From Cupriavidus plantarum (lineage in GTDB: Bacteria > Pseudomonadota > Gammaproteobacteria > Burkholderiales > Burkholderiaceae), in NCBI RefSeq assembly GCF_905397285.1, contig NZ_CAJPUX010000001.1, positions 248,001-312,000 of the forward strand: 64,000 bases of DNA, read 5' to 3'. The stretch's first letter is position 1. Each line of letters starts with the position of its first letter. Shown here one piece after another: positions 19,647 to 28,771 of this stretch. Made by a program: the position numbers and the translations under genes. The notes beneath the pieces are model-generated. The model saw nothing but the letters and a program-made list of their open reading frames with translations, did not search any database and had not been told where the DNA came from.

Positions 19647-20924
19647 ATGCCGTCGATCCCTTCTTCCCCACAATCCGCTTCTGCCAGTGCATCCGGTGAA
19701 CCAGGTGTCGCCGATGCCGCGCCGCCTGTGCGCGACCGCATGACGCGAAGCGAGTTGCGTGCCAGTCTGTCGCTGGCGAGTATCTTCGCGCTCCGCATGC
19801 TGGGCCTGTTCCTGATCCTGCCGGTCTTCGCCGAATTCGCGCGCGGACTGCCGGACGGGCATGACGCGCAGCGCGTCGGGATCGCCATGGGGATCTATGG
19901 CCTGATGCAGGCGTTTCTCCATATCCCGCTGGGCTGGCTGTCCGATCGCGTCGGGCGCAAGCCGGTGATGGTCGGCGGGCTGCTGCTGTTTGTCGCGGGC
20001 GCGGTCGTCGCGGCCTGCTCCGATACGCTCCTGGGCATCACGATCGGCCGGGCGTTGCAGGGAACCGGCGCGATCTCGGCCGCGATCACGGCCTGCATCG
20101 CGGACCTGACGCGGGAGCGGCATCGCACGAAGGCGATGGCGTTGGTGGGCGGCAGCATCGGGCTGACGTTCGCGCTGTCGCTGGTCATCGCCTCGCCGCT
20201 GCTCGAGGCCATCGGCATGTCGGGCATCTTCTGGCTGATGGCCGTGCTCGGCGTCGTGGCCATCGGCGTGACGATCTTCGTGGTGCCGGTGCCGCCGGCA
20301 CCGCATCCGGTGCAACTGCCGTTCCGCAGCGTGCTGACCAATCCCGACCTCGCCCGACTGAATGTGGGGGTACTTGCGCTACATGCAAGCCAGGTTGCAA
20401 TGTTCATGGTCGTGCCGTCGATGTTGTCCGACGCGGGCATGCCGCTGGACCAGCATTGGAAGGTGTATCTGCCCGTGGTGCTGGTGTCGTTCATCCTGAT
20501 GCTCGGGCCGATGATGGCGGCCGAGCGGTATGGGCGGGTGCGCGTCGTGCTGCTGAGCTCGGTCGCGCTGATGACGGTCGTACAGGTGCTGTTCGCCGCC
20601 GTGCATGGGCTCTGGCCGATCGTCGGCGTGCTGCTGCTGTTCTTCGTCGCGTTCAACGTCCTCGAGGCCATGCAGCCTTCGCTGGTGTCGCGGTATGCGG
20701 CGGCCAGCCGGGGCGCGGCGCTCGGCGTCTACAACACGACGCAGGCGATGGGGCTGTTTCTGGGCGGTATCGCCGGTGGCTGGCTGCTCAAGCACGAGGG
20801 GCGCGCGGCGGTGTTCATCGGCTGCGCGGTCGTGTTGCTGGCCTGGCTTATAATCGCGTGGCGCATGAAGCCACCCCCCGCTCGCGGGCAGGCGGAAGCG
20901 CCTGCGGCATCCACCGTGGTGTGA
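19647..20924 (+). CDS. MFS transporter, probable drug/metabolite exporter
   Basis: 425 residues and 12 predicted membrane segments. Motif A is visible as GWLSDRVGRKPVM after the second segment, and a motif-C-like region follows. The MFS fold is clear; the overall type resembles the DHA1 exporters found beside uvrA and ssb in Burkholderiaceae. The ATG at 19647 is assumed; an internal ATG at 19740 (MTRSELRAS) is an alternative that would drop a Ser-rich leader. Divergent from uvrA (279 bp) and followed by an intrinsic terminator. Confidence 0.88.
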   Translation: MPSIPSSPQSASASASGEPGVADAAPPVRDRMTRSELRASLSLASIFALRMLGLFLILPVFAEFARGLPDGHDAQRVGIAMGIYGLMQAFLHIPLGWLSDRVGRKPVMVGGLLLFVAGAVVAACSDTLLGITIGRALQGTGAISAAITACIADLTRERHRTKAMALVGGSIGLTFALSLVIASPLLEAIGMSGIFWLMAVLGVVAIGVTIFVVPVPPAPHPVQLPFRSVLTNPDLARLNVGVLALHASQVAMFMVVPSMLSDAGMPLDQHWKVYLPVVLVSFILMLGPMMAAERYGRVRVVLLSSVALMTVVQVLFAAVHGLWPIVGVLLLFFVAFNVLEAMQPSLVSRYAAASRGAALGVYNTTQAMGLFLGGIAGGWLLKHEGRAAVFIGCAVVLLAWLIIAWRMKPPPARGQAEAPAASTVV

Positions 20925-20992
20925 TCCATACGGTAGTCCAAAAAACCGCAGAAGCACTAGTTCAGATTCGAGCAGTTTGGGTTTAGCATGAG

Positions 20993-21035
20993 CGCGCGCC
21001 CGCCAACGCAACACTTGGCACCGGGGCGCGCTTTT
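20993..21035 (+). terminator. intrinsic terminator after the MFS gene
   Basis: Outer stem 20993-21000 with 21023-21030 (8 bp), inner stem 21001-21005 with 21014-21018 (5 bp), then five T (21031-21035). It separates the MFS gene from ssb, so ssb needs its own promoter in 21036-21110. Confidence 0.75.
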
Positions 21036-21124
21036 TGTTTGCCGCGATTGCGTTTTTACACTGACTTACCTTTACAGACTTACTTTGCCACCTCGGATGA
21101 GGTGGTCCTTCGGAGAACGTTCAC

Positions 21125-21685
21125 ATGGCATCGGTCAACAAAGTCATCCTCGTCGGCAACCTGGGCGCTGACCCGGAAACGCGCTACATGCCCAGCGGCG
21201 ACGCCGTCACCAACATTCGGCTCGCAACGACCGATCGGTACAAGGACAAGCAGAGCGGCGAGTTCAAGGAAGCCACGGAGTGGCACCGCATCGCGTTCTT
21301 CGGCAAGCTGGCGGAGATCGCGGGTCAGTACCTGAAGAAGGGCTCGTCCGTCTACATCGAAGGCCGCATCCGCACGCGCAAGTGGCAGGATCAGTCGGGC
21401 CAGGACAAGTACAGCACCGAAATCGTCGCCGACCAGATGCAAATGCTGGGCGGCCGCGGTCAGGGCGGTGGTGGTGGCGATGAAGGCGGCTACGGCGGTG
21501 GTGGTGGCGGCGGTGGCGGTGGCTACAGCCGCGAAGCGTCCGGTGGCGGCGGGGGCTACGGCGGCGGCCGTGGTGGCCAAGGCGGTGGTGGCGGCTCGCA
21601 AGGCGGCCAGGGCGGCGGACAACGCCGTCAGCAGCAGTCCCCGTCGAACGGGTTTGAAGATATGGATGACGATATTCCGTTCTGA
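21125..21685 (+). CDS. ssb: single-stranded DNA-binding protein
   Basis: 186 residues. The OB fold starts [20 protein letters not shown] and includes [22 protein letters not shown] Gly-rich linker (about 115-170) follows, then the acidic tip DDDIPF that docks partner proteins. It coats ssDNA in replication, repair and recombination. A GGAG Shine-Dalgarno sits 9 nt before the ATG, and a 7-bp hairpin (21088-21094 with 21099-21105) lies in the leader. Followed by a terminator at 21713. Confidence 0.97.
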   Translation: MASVNKVILVGNLGADPETRYMPSGDAVTNIRLATTDRYKDKQSGEFKEATEWHRIAFFGKLAEIAGQYLKKGSSVYIEGRIRTRKWQDQSGQDKYSTEIVADQMQMLGGRGQGGGGGDEGGYGGGGGGGGGGYSREASGGGGGYGGGRGGQGGGGGSQGGQGGGQRRQQQSPSNGFEDMDDDIPF

Positions 21686-21712
21686 CGTTTCGTCAGGGAC
21701 TACGCTGGTAGG

Positions 21713-21737
21713 AAGCCCCGCCTAGTGCGGGGCTTTT
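21713..21737 (+). terminator. intrinsic terminator after ssb
   Basis: Stem 21713-21721 pairs with 21727-21735 (9 bp, loop CTAGT) and runs into TTTT. Confidence 0.9.
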
Positions 21738-21760
21738 GCTATCTGGGGCGGGGCATTTTT

Positions 21761-22266
21761 AGGAGGGTTGCGATTGTGCATCCTCCAGAAAGACCAACGC
21801 CACCCAGTGGGTGGCGTTGGCTTCAAGCTCTGATACAGCTGGGGCATCACCAGTTTGGGCCCCGAAGGGCTTAGCGGAACCTGACAGAAGCCAGGTTGGG
21901 AGCGGCTGGTCCAACCGTGTATGCGCGGAGTATATCGAGCCTAGGGTTTGACGGAGAAGGAGAGTGACGCGCGCATGACTATCGTCAATCTTTCTGTGAC
22001 GGAATGCGTGTCGCCGATATGGAAGGTAGATCGACAGAACCTTCCACGCTATCATCGCGGCGTTAGCGTATGAACGGAGCGGTGAGAGCCGCGCGCTAAT
22101 CCCGCCCGGAAGGGTCGGTACCCAAGTGTGCCGATAGCGAGGAGGCCCGCGAGGACCTCTACGAAGAGGTCCGATTAGCATGTGAGACTCACTACGCCGG
22201 TGCGAGGAGTCGCCCGCCTTCGGTCCAGCAATCGCTGGGTAAGAGGAGCCGGTCCCGATGTGCCAG
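21761..22266 (+). ncRNA. large structured non-coding RNA candidate, possibly HEARO/omega-RNA-like
   Basis: About 500 bases between ssb and the Nudix gene show no credible gene but are dense in helices. These include 21794-21805 with 21809-21820 (12 bp, 3-nt loop), 21859-21862 with 21867-21870 (loop CGAA), and 21878-21883 with 21892-21897, with an alternative 21894-21899/21911-21916. Further helices are 21948-21953 with 21983-21988, 22021-22027 with 22039-22045, 22115-22121 with 22128-22134, 22153-22160 with 22165-22172, and 22225-22229 with 22234-22238. An intrinsic terminator follows on the plus strand, which sets the orientation. The strong 5' hairpin followed by GGCTTCAAGC and CCCGAAGGGCTTAGCGG reminds me of the HEARO (IscB omega-RNA) family, but that is from memory. 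No IscB or TnpA gene is nearby. The structured-RNA call is fairly safe; the family name is tentative. Confidence 0.55.
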
Positions 22267-22288
22267 AAGCCCGCTTTTGCGGGCTTTT
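22267..22288 (+). terminator. intrinsic terminator at the end of the structured RNA region
   Basis: AAGCCCGC (22267-22274) pairs with GCGGGCTT (22279-22286) around TTTT and is followed by further T. It directly follows the structured region and precedes the Nudix gene by 60 bp. Confidence 0.85.
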
Positions 22289-22347
22289 GTGTGTCTGCCT
22301 CAGGTAGGATGCACGGAGCGGAACTGCCTCGGACTCTGTGCGCTTCA

Positions 22348-22773
22348 ATGATGACTCCCAAACTCTCCGCAGGACTTGTCATAGTGCGCCGGTTCGAAGA
22401 CGGTTGGCGCTGCCTCGTACTGCGTGTCTATCGGAACTGGGATTTGCCCAAGGGCGCGCCGGAGGGTGGGGAGGCGCCGTTGGTGGCGGCGTTGCGGGAG
22501 GCTGCTGAGGAGACCGGGTTGCGCGCGCTTGAGTTGCCGTGGGGGGACGCGTATCGCGAGACGCCGGTGTATGCCCGGGGGAAGGTGGCGCGCATTTATC
22601 TGGCGTTGTCGCGTGAGGGGGATGTGGTGTTGCCGGTCAGTGCCGAGCTCGGGAGGCCCGAGCATCATGCGTTTCGGTGGGTGTCTTTTGCCGAAGCGGA
22701 GAGGTTGTTGCCGCCGAGGTTTCTCGACATCGTGCGGTGGGCGCGGGAGACGGTGGAGGACGCGACGGGGTGA
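22348..22773 (+). CDS. Nudix hydrolase
   Basis: 141 residues from the double ATG at 22348. The Nudix box GX5EX7REUXEEXGU is complete as GAPEGGE, then REAAEETGL, at about 36-58. Nudix enzymes hydrolyse nucleoside diphosphates linked to other groups; the substrate cannot be inferred. The flanking DNA (22440-22770) uses many G-rich, non-preferred codons such as ggg and gtt compared with its neighbours. Stands alone between the RNA element and a convergent aldolase gene. Confidence 0.88.
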   Translation: MMTPKLSAGLVIVRRFEDGWRCLVLRVYRNWDLPKGAPEGGEAPLVAALREAAEETGLRALELPWGDAYRETPVYARGKVARIYLALSREGDVVLPVSAELGRPEHHAFRWVSFAEAERLLPPRFLDIVRWARETVEDATG

Positions 22774-22795
22774 GTCGCGCCAGCGGGCCGAGCCC

Positions 22796-23614
22796 TTATC
22801 CGATCGTTTCCTGATAGTACCTAAGGTCCGGACTCTCTCTCAGCAGTTGCGCGAACAATCCCTGAAACGCCAGCCATGCCACGTAATCCGAGCCGATCTG
22901 CTGGCGGATGGAGGTGGCTTCCTCGTCCGTCATGACGATGAACTCGCCGGCCGCTTCGGCCAGTAGCTGGATCTGGCAGCAGCGCTCCATGGCGAGGAAA
23001 CGGTACGCGGTGGCGTCCACCGACGAGCCGACGGTCAGCAGCCCGTGGTTGACGAGTACCGCGGTGCGGCGGGTGCCCATGGCGGTGGCGATACGCTTGC
23101 CTTCGTCCCGGTCCAGCACCAGCACGTCGCCCTGATAGACCGCCTGGTCGTCGAAGAACAGGCAGGCCTCCTGATTGATCGGCAGCAGCGTGCGCTTGCG
23201 CGCGGAGAATGCGCGGCCGTAGATGGAGTGGGTGTGGGCGGCCGCGGTGACATGCGCGTTCGTGGCATGGATGCCGCAGTGGATCGCGACGGCCGCCGCG
23301 TTGACGGGGCCGCCGCTGCCGTCATGCACGTTGCCCGCTTCGTCGATGCAGATCAGGTCGTCCGGATGGATGCTCGAGAAGTGCTGCGCATACGCGTTGA
23401 CCCAGAAGCGGTCGTGATGCTCGGGGTCGCGCACCGTGATATGTCCGGCGATCCCTTCGGCGAGTCCGAAGCGCGAGAAGATGCGGAAGGCCGCGGCGAG
23501 GCGGAGTTTTCTATCGCGGCGTTCCGCGTCGTACGAGGTATGGACTGTGGGCGTGGGCAGCGGGCCGCCGATCGGCGTGGGGATCTGGAGGTGGATGTTC
23601 GCGATATCGTTCAT
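22796..23614 (-). CDS. class II aldolase/adducin family protein
   Basis: 272 residues. Metal-ligand histidines are seen in the AAHTHSIYG segment (HxH) and in VLVNHGLLTVG. The GIAGHITVRDPE segment near residue 50 is typical of the family. Members include fuculose-phosphate aldolase, ribulose-phosphate epimerase and decarboxylase-like enzymes; the reaction here is not clear. Shine-Dalgarno AGGAAGG precedes the ATG. It follows a LysR gene and an MFS gene on the same strand, suggesting uptake and breakdown of a small hydroxy-acid or sugar acid. Confidence 0.85.
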   Translation of the reverse strand: MNDIANIHLQIPTPIGGPLPTPTVHTSYDAERRDRKLRLAAAFRIFSRFGLAEGIAGHITVRDPEHHDRFWVNAYAQHFSSIHPDDLICIDEAGNVHDGSGGPVNAAAVAIHCGIHATNAHVTAAAHTHSIYGRAFSARKRTLLPINQEACLFFDDQAVYQGDVLVLDRDEGKRIATAMGTRRTAVLVNHGLLTVGSSVDATAYRFLAMERCCQIQLLAEAAGEFIVMTDEEATSIRQQIGSDYVAWLAFQGLFAQLLRESPDLRYYQETIG

Positions 23615-23736
23615 GGGGATTCCTTCCTGTCTGCCCGATCGATTCTCGGGCAGTCCGCCATCGCGCGATAGGGAAGAAATCTCACAGGGTCGTGCTGTCG
23701 AGGAACATGTCCCCGAGACCAACGCTAACGCCAAAA

Positions 23737-24657
23737 CTAACGCGCACTCACCGTGGCGACCGATGCCTGATAGCGCGCCGCCGTCTCCGACAGCCACACT
23801 TCGAACTGTTTCAGCGGTTCCCAGTTCTGCCGCTGCTCCGGATACGCGAAATACACCGTGCTGGGACTCTTCACCGTATGCGGATGCGCGACGACGAGCT
23901 GCCCGTTCGCGAGCTCCTGGTCGATCAGCGTGCGCGGCAGCAGGGCCAGTCCCTGGCCCGCGACCGTCGCATTGATCGACATCACGAACATGTCGTAGCG
24001 CGGCGAGGCCCCGCTGTGCTTGACTGGATGGCCGACCAGCGTTTCGGCCCAGTCGGTCCACGCCGTGGGCAGATCCCGGGTGTAGATCCACGGCGCGGCC
24101 GAGATGTCGTCGAGGGTGAGCGCGCCCGCGGGTCGCCAGCGTGGCGCGCAGACGAGCAGCAGCCGATCGTCGCCGATCAGCGCGGAGCCCGCCATGCCCG
24201 CCCACAGATGCTGCCCGAAATACAGCGTCGCGTCGAAGTTCGAATCGTCGAAGAAGTTCGGCTGATCGCGGCCGATGATGTGCACGCGGATGTCCGGATG
24301 CCGGTCATAGAAGTCCTGCAGACGCGGCACCAGCCACTGCGCCGCGAAGGAGACGCCGACCGCGACGTCGAGGCTCACGGCGCTTTCCGAGCGGACGAGT
24401 TCCAGCGTGTCGCGGCGGATCTGGTCGAGGTTCACGCGGATCCGGCGCGCATACTCCGCGCCCGCCGGCGTGAGTACCAGCCGCTGGCGCACGCGATCGA
24501 ACAGCGCGACGCCGAGGTCCTCCTCCAGCTCGTTGACCTTCTTGCAGATCGCGCCGTGGGTCTGCGACAACTCTTCCGCTGCCTTGGAGAAGCTCTCATG
24601 CCTCGCCGAGGCCTCGAAGGCCTGCAACAGGCCCAGACTGGGAACGCCACGACGCAT
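23737..24657 (-). CDS. LysR family transcriptional regulator
   Basis: 306 residues. The N-terminal winged helix is LGLLQAFEASARHESFSKAAEELSQTHGAICKKVNELE, and the rest is a substrate-binding domain. The sequence resembles the GcvA/AmpR-like LysR subgroup. The AAGGAG Shine-Dalgarno is about 9 nt from the ATG. It lies between the MFS and aldolase genes, all leftwards, so it is not in the usual divergent position; it probably controls both neighbours. Confidence 0.9.
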   Translation of the reverse strand: MRRGVPSLGLLQAFEASARHESFSKAAEELSQTHGAICKKVNELEEDLGVALFDRVRQRLVLTPAGAEYARRIRVNLDQIRRDTLELVRSESAVSLDVAVGVSFAAQWLVPRLQDFYDRHPDIRVHIIGRDQPNFFDDSNFDATLYFGQHLWAGMAGSALIGDDRLLLVCAPRWRPAGALTLDDISAAPWIYTRDLPTAWTDWAETLVGHPVKHSGASPRYDMFVMSINATVAGQGLALLPRTLIDQELANGQLVVAHPHTVKSPSTVYFAYPEQRQNWEPLKQFEVWLSETAARYQASVATVSAR

Positions 24658-24688
24658 GACGGCTTCTCCTTCGATACATGCTTCGATA

Positions 24689-26020
24689 TCAGGTTGCGGG
24701 GGTCAATCCGCCGGCCGCCTTGCGTCGCGACGCCTCCAGCGCGGTGACGATGACCGCCGAGACGACCATCAGGATCGACACCCCATAGAATGCCACGGCA
24801 AAGTGCCCCGTGACATCTTTGGACCAGCCGATGAAGTAAGGCAGCACAAAGCCCGCGCACACACCGAGGCTCGTGATCATCGCGATGCCGGCGGCCGCGG
24901 CGCGCTCGGCGAGGAACCGGGTGGGCAATTGCCAGAACGTCGTCATCGTGCAGAAGCAGCCCGCGGCACCGATCGCGAACGCGGCGATGGCCGCATAGGG
25001 CGAGGTCATCCACATCGCCGTGGTCAGTGCCGCCGCGCATACCAGCAGCGGTCCCGCCACATGCCGGCTCGACAGTTGACGGCGCTGCATCATGCGACCC
25101 CATACGAGCATGCTGACGGCGGCGAACGCGAATGGAATCGCGGTGATCATGCCGATTTGCGTGATGGTGTACTTCACGCCGAGCGTCTTCTCGAACGAAG
25201 CGACGACCTGCGGCAGGAAGAACAGCAGCGACACGATGCCGGCATTGATGCCGAAGTACACGGCGCCGAGCGCCCAGACGCGCGGGTTGGACAAGGTCGT
25301 CCACACGCTGTCATGGCGTTGCGATGCACTCGCTTGGCTCTGCTTCTGCTCGAGCGCGAGCACCGACGCCACGGCGCTCTTCTCGGTGGGCGAGAGCCAG
25401 CGTGCCCTGGCCGGACTATCGGGCAGGTAGAAGAAGACGAAGATGCCCAGCGCGATGGAAGGGAGCCCCTCGAGAAAGATCATCGCGCGCCAGCCGCTGA
25501 GGCCGAACAGCGTGACGTGCGCCATCAGCCAGGTGGAAATGGGCGCGCCGAACACGCCCGTGAGCGGAATGGCCGTGACGAACAGCGACATCATCCACAC
25601 GCGGTCCTTTGCGGGCAGCCAGAGCGTGAGATAGAAGACCATGCCCGGGAAGAGGCCGGCCTCGAACACGCCGAGCACGAAGCGCGCGACATAGAGCCAT
25701 TGCGCATTTGGCACGAGGCATGTGAGCGACGACACGACGCCCCAGGTGATCATGATGCGCGTCATCCAGAGCCGCGCGCCGAAGCGGTACATGCAGAGGT
25801 TGCTCGGCACCTCGAACAACACGTAACCGATAAAGAACAGGCTCGCGGCAAGGCCGTATTGGGCCGCCGTCATGCCGAGCTCCTGATTCATCGTCAGGGC
25901 CGCATAGCCGATGTTGGCGCGATCGAGCTGATTGGCCATATACATCAGGATCATCAGAGGGCCCAGCCGCCAGCTAATCTTGCGGGCGATTTCCGGAGGC
26001 ATCGAGGGGGACGCGGTCAT
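24689..26020 (-). CDS. MFS transporter, anion:cation symporter (ACS) type
   Basis: 443 residues and 12 predicted segments. The N-terminal region RIMITWGVVSSLTCLV and RFVLGVFEAGLFPGMVFYLT matches the ACS family (phthalate, glucarate, tartrate or hexuronate permeases). Such proteins take up organic anions with protons. Co-directional with lysR and the class II aldolase gene, which fits a small catabolic module for an organic acid. Shine-Dalgarno AAGGA before the ATG. Confidence 0.88.
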   Translation of the reverse strand: MTASPSMPPEIARKISWRLGPLMILMYMANQLDRANIGYAALTMNQELGMTAAQYGLAASLFFIGYVLFEVPSNLCMYRFGARLWMTRIMITWGVVSSLTCLVPNAQWLYVARFVLGVFEAGLFPGMVFYLTLWLPAKDRVWMMSLFVTAIPLTGVFGAPISTWLMAHVTLFGLSGWRAMIFLEGLPSIALGIFVFFYLPDSPARARWLSPTEKSAVASVLALEQKQSQASASQRHDSVWTTLSNPRVWALGAVYFGINAGIVSLLFFLPQVVASFEKTLGVKYTITQIGMITAIPFAFAAVSMLVWGRMMQRRQLSSRHVAGPLLVCAAALTTAMWMTSPYAAIAAFAIGAAGCFCTMTTFWQLPTRFLAERAAAAGIAMITSLGVCAGFVLPYFIGWSKDVTGHFAVAFYGVSILMVVSAVIVTALEASRRKAAGGLTPAT

Positions 26021-26315
26021 GGTGTGTTCCTTCGTAGGAATTTTGGCGTGGCACCGAGAATTTACGACCCGAATTTACGACCTCATTGGGCCGCTCGATA
26101 CTGTCAATTTCTCACGAGGTCATGACTGGATGTCACAGTGCCCAACTCCTGTTCGTGTCCGTTGCGGAATTCGCGGGAATGGTGCGAAAAGGGCGTGCGG
26201 CGACGGGCGAAAGGGTGGGTATTCCCCGACGTGGGGCGTCGTGGCAGGTGCCGCACTAAGGGAAATTCCCGAGCCGGCCGCAGCGTTACCCGCCGCAGTG
26301 TTATCGGCCGCAGTG
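26021..26315. other. non-coding region upstream of the ACS-type MFS gene
   Basis: No gene is seen. It contains a 12-bp direct repeat GAATTTACGACC at 26058-26069 and 26071-26082 (13-bp period, 38 bp upstream of the MFS ATG), a plausible regulator site for the LysR protein. The right end overlaps a 15-bp tandem repeat. Confidence 0.35.
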
Positions 26316-26320
26316 TTATC
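26276..26320. repeat. three 15-bp tandem repeats at the 3' end of the ars-linked MFS gene
   Basis: Units 26276-26290, 26291-26305 and 26306-26320 follow the pattern NGCCGCAGYGTTAYC. The last unit contains the TAA stop of the MFS gene (26316-26318), so copy number could move the gene's end without changing the frame. Confidence 0.8.
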
Positions 26321-27557
26321 GACCGATACGGCGCAGCATCAGCAGCATGACCACCGCCATCACGCCAAGCGCCGACGACACCCACAGCGCGCCAATCCCG
26401 AATGCATCGAGGCAAAGGCCGAACAGCCACGGGGCGAGCGCCTGTGCGATGCGCGCGGGGACCATCAGCACGCCCTGCCGGTGGCCGTAGCCGGTGGGGC
26501 CGAAGATGACCAATGGGAGCGTGCCCTTTGCGATCGTGAGGATGCCATTGCCTGCGCCGTGCAGGACGCCGAACAGCGCGGCCGCCGGGGCGCCGACGAT
26601 GCCGAATGCCGCGGCGCCGATGGGATGGAGGGCCGCCGCGAGCCGGGCGGACAGGAGCGGGTGAACTTTGCGAAGGAGGCCGAATTCCAGCACGCGTGCT
26701 CCGACTTGCGCGGGGCCGATCAGGGCCCCGACGGTGACCGCGGTGGCCAGCGTCGCTCCGCCGGCCTGAAGCAGGCGCGGCAGGTGGGCGGCCATGGCGG
26801 TGCTGATGAACCACGTGGCGGCGAAGACGAAGGATAGAGCGATCGACGCCAGCGCCTGTTGGGACGTGCCGTCCGCGCGGCCGGCCGGGCCGACGTTCGA
26901 TGGGGCAGCATGATCGGTGGCCGTGGCTGGCTTGCCGGATGACGCGGCGACCGCAGTGGCGGCAGCGGCGGTGTGCGTCGCGCTGCGACGCGGCAGGCTG
27001 AGGTTCAGCGCGAGCCCGAGCGTCAGGTGTAGCGCCGCCCACGCGAAGCACGCCCCGCGCCAGCCGACGTGGGCTTCCATGTAGGTCGACAACGGCCACC
27101 CGACCGTGCTGGCGAAGCCGGCAATCAGCGTGATGCCCGTGATCGCCCCGCGCGACCGGTGGCCGTATAGCGCCACCAGCGTTGCGAACGCGGCTTCGTA
27201 GAGGCCGGCGCCCATGCCGATGCCGAGCACCAGCCACGCAGCAAACAGGCTGACCGCGCCTTGCGCGGCGCCGAGCGCGGCCAGGCCTAGCGCGAATATC
27301 AGGCTCATCGCGATGAGCACGGAGCGGCCGCCGTTGCGATCGATGGCCTTGCCTGCCGCTGGGCCAATGAGTGCCGAGACCACGAGCGCGGCGCTGAAGG
27401 CGGCGAAGATCGTTGGCGGCGAGACATGCAGGTCGCGGGCCATCGGCGTGGCCAGCATGGCCGGGAGGTAGTACGTCGAGGCCCATGCGAGCGTCTGGGC
27501 GATGCCGAGGCGCGCGATGACGCCGCGGCTCGGGGACGACTGCGGGTCGTGCGTCAT
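26316..27557 (-). CDS. MFS transporter, last gene of the arsenic operon
   Basis: 413 residues with about 12 membrane segments; motif-A-like [13 protein letters not shown] after segment 2. The middle loop (about 190-225) is Ala/Thr-rich. It starts 4 bp inside the arsH stop (ATGA overlap), so it is translationally coupled to the ars genes. MFS proteins recur in ars operons of this group; the substrate may be an arsenical, but nothing in the sequence proves it. It is not followed by a GAPDH gene, so it is unlikely to be ArsJ. Confidence 0.85.
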   Translation of the reverse strand: MTHDPQSSPSRGVIARLGIAQTLAWASTYYLPAMLATPMARDLHVSPPTIFAAFSAALVVSALIGPAAGKAIDRNGGRSVLIAMSLIFALGLAALGAAQGAVSLFAAWLVLGIGMGAGLYEAAFATLVALYGHRSRGAITGITLIAGFASTVGWPLSTYMEAHVGWRGACFAWAALHLTLGLALNLSLPRRSATHTAAAATAVAASSGKPATATDHAAPSNVGPAGRADGTSQQALASIALSFVFAATWFISTAMAAHLPRLLQAGGATLATAVTVGALIGPAQVGARVLEFGLLRKVHPLLSARLAAALHPIGAAAFGIVGAPAAALFGVLHGAGNGILTIAKGTLPLVIFGPTGYGHRQGVLMVPARIAQALAPWLFGLCLDAFGIGALWVSSALGVMAVVMLLMLRRIGR

Positions 27558-28333
27558 TCGAGGTCGCCGTTGCTGTCGCTCTCGTCTTTAGCGCCGCCTG
27601 TGTCGGCGTTCGCGTCCTCGTGCCGCATCGCCGCCGTGGCGAGCGCGCGTGCGTCCGCCGGCGCGGCGTCCTTGCGCTCGCTGTAGCGATCGGTCAGATA
27701 CTCGCTGCGATCCCGCAGCAGCAGCGTGAACTTGAAGAGCTCTTCCATGACATCCACCACGCGATCGTAGTACGGGGAAGGCTTCATCCGCCCATCGGCA
27801 TCGAACTCCTGATACGCCTTGGCGACCGACGACTGGTTCGGAATCGTCACCATGCGCATCCAGCGCCCGAGCACACGCAACGCATTGACGGCATTGAACG
27901 ACTGCGACCCGCCGCTGACCTGCATCACCGCCAGCGTGCGGCCCTGTGTCGGCCGGATGCCGCCGAACTCGAGCGGCAGCCAGTCGATCTGGTTCTTGAA
28001 CACGGCGGTCAGCGTGCCGTGCCGTTCAGGGCTGCACCACACCTGTCCCTCCGACCATTGCGATATGGCCCGCAGTTCGGCGATCTTCGGATGATCGGCA
28101 GGCACGGTGTCGGCCATCGGCAGCCCCGCGGGATCGAACACGCGCGTCTCGGCACCGAATCGTTGCAGAATGCGCTCGGCTTCGTACACGAGCAGGCGGC
28201 TATACGACGTGGCGCGCAGCGAACCGTAGAGGAGCAGGATGCGCGGCGGATGCGTGCTGACGCGCGCGGGTTCGAGCTTGCGCAGGTCGGGCGTGTCGAA
28301 CACCGCGGGAACGACATTGGGCAGATCGTTCAT
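27554..28333 (-). CDS. arsH: arsenical resistance protein ArsH, NADPH:FMN oxidoreductase
   Basis: 259 residues. The flavodoxin-like core has the phosphate loop [11 protein letters not shown] and the family segments [20 protein letters not shown] and [10 protein letters not shown]. ArsH reduces flavin with NADPH and oxidises trivalent methyl- and aryl-arsenicals. ATGA overlaps join it to arsC upstream and to the MFS gene downstream. The last 30 residues are Asp/Ala-rich and probably disordered. Confidence 0.95.
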   Translation of the reverse strand: MNDLPNVVPAVFDTPDLRKLEPARVSTHPPRILLLYGSLRATSYSRLLVYEAERILQRFGAETRVFDPAGLPMADTVPADHPKIAELRAISQWSEGQVWCSPERHGTLTAVFKNQIDWLPLEFGGIRPTQGRTLAVMQVSGGSQSFNAVNALRVLGRWMRMVTIPNQSSVAKAYQEFDADGRMKPSPYYDRVVDVMEELFKFTLLLRDRSEYLTDRYSERKDAAPADARALATAAMRHEDANADTGGAKDESDSNGDLE

Positions 28334-28752
28334 CGGAGGCGTTGTCCCCGCGCATCGACGACGGCCTCGCCGTCCTCCTTGGTGAAGGCGCCGCGCTGTG
28401 GCTGCGGCAGGATGTCGAGCACGGCTTCCGAAGGCCGGCACAGCCGCGTGCCGCGCTCGGTGACGACGAAGGGGCGATTGATCAGGATGGGGTGGGCGAG
28501 CATCGCGTCGAGCAGTTGCGCGTCGGTCAGCGATGGGTCGTCAAGGCCGAGTTCGGCGTAAGGCGTGCCCTTCTCGCGGATCGCTTCGCGCACGGTGAGG
28601 CCTGCGTCGCGGATCATCGTCCGCAGCGTGTGCGGATCCGGCGGCGTGGTCAGGTACGCGACGATCGTCGGCTCGATGCCCGCGTTGCGGATCATCGCCA
28701 GCGTGTTGCGCGACGTACCGCAGTCGGGATTGTGGTAAATGGTGACGGTCAT
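28330..28752 (-). CDS. arsC: arsenate reductase, glutaredoxin-coupled
   Basis: 140 residues. The active site [11 protein letters not shown] (Cys at about residue 11) is the E. coli plasmid ArsC type that uses glutathione and glutaredoxin to reduce As(V) to As(III). The Arg-rich part [17 protein letters not shown] matches the arsenate-binding loop region. It follows acr3 by 19 bp and overlaps arsH by 4 bp. Confidence 0.95.
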   Translation of the reverse strand: MTVTIYHNPDCGTSRNTLAMIRNAGIEPTIVAYLTTPPDPHTLRTMIRDAGLTVREAIREKGTPYAELGLDDPSLTDAQLLDAMLAHPILINRPFVVTERGTRLCRPSEAVLDILPQPQRGAFTKEDGEAVVDARGQRLR

Positions 28753-28771
28753 GGTGTTCCTTGCGTGGCGC

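Noticed and set aside
21794-22266. Group II intron, tmRNA or RNase P RNA as identity of the structured region
   Set aside because: I looked for an intron domain V with its 5' GUGYG, the tmRNA acceptor end and tag frame, and the conserved RNase P core, and found none.
21759-22382. 207-codon minus-strand frame across the structured region
   Set aside because: No recognisable domain, overlaps the Nudix start, and the bases are better explained by RNA helices plus a plus-strand terminator.
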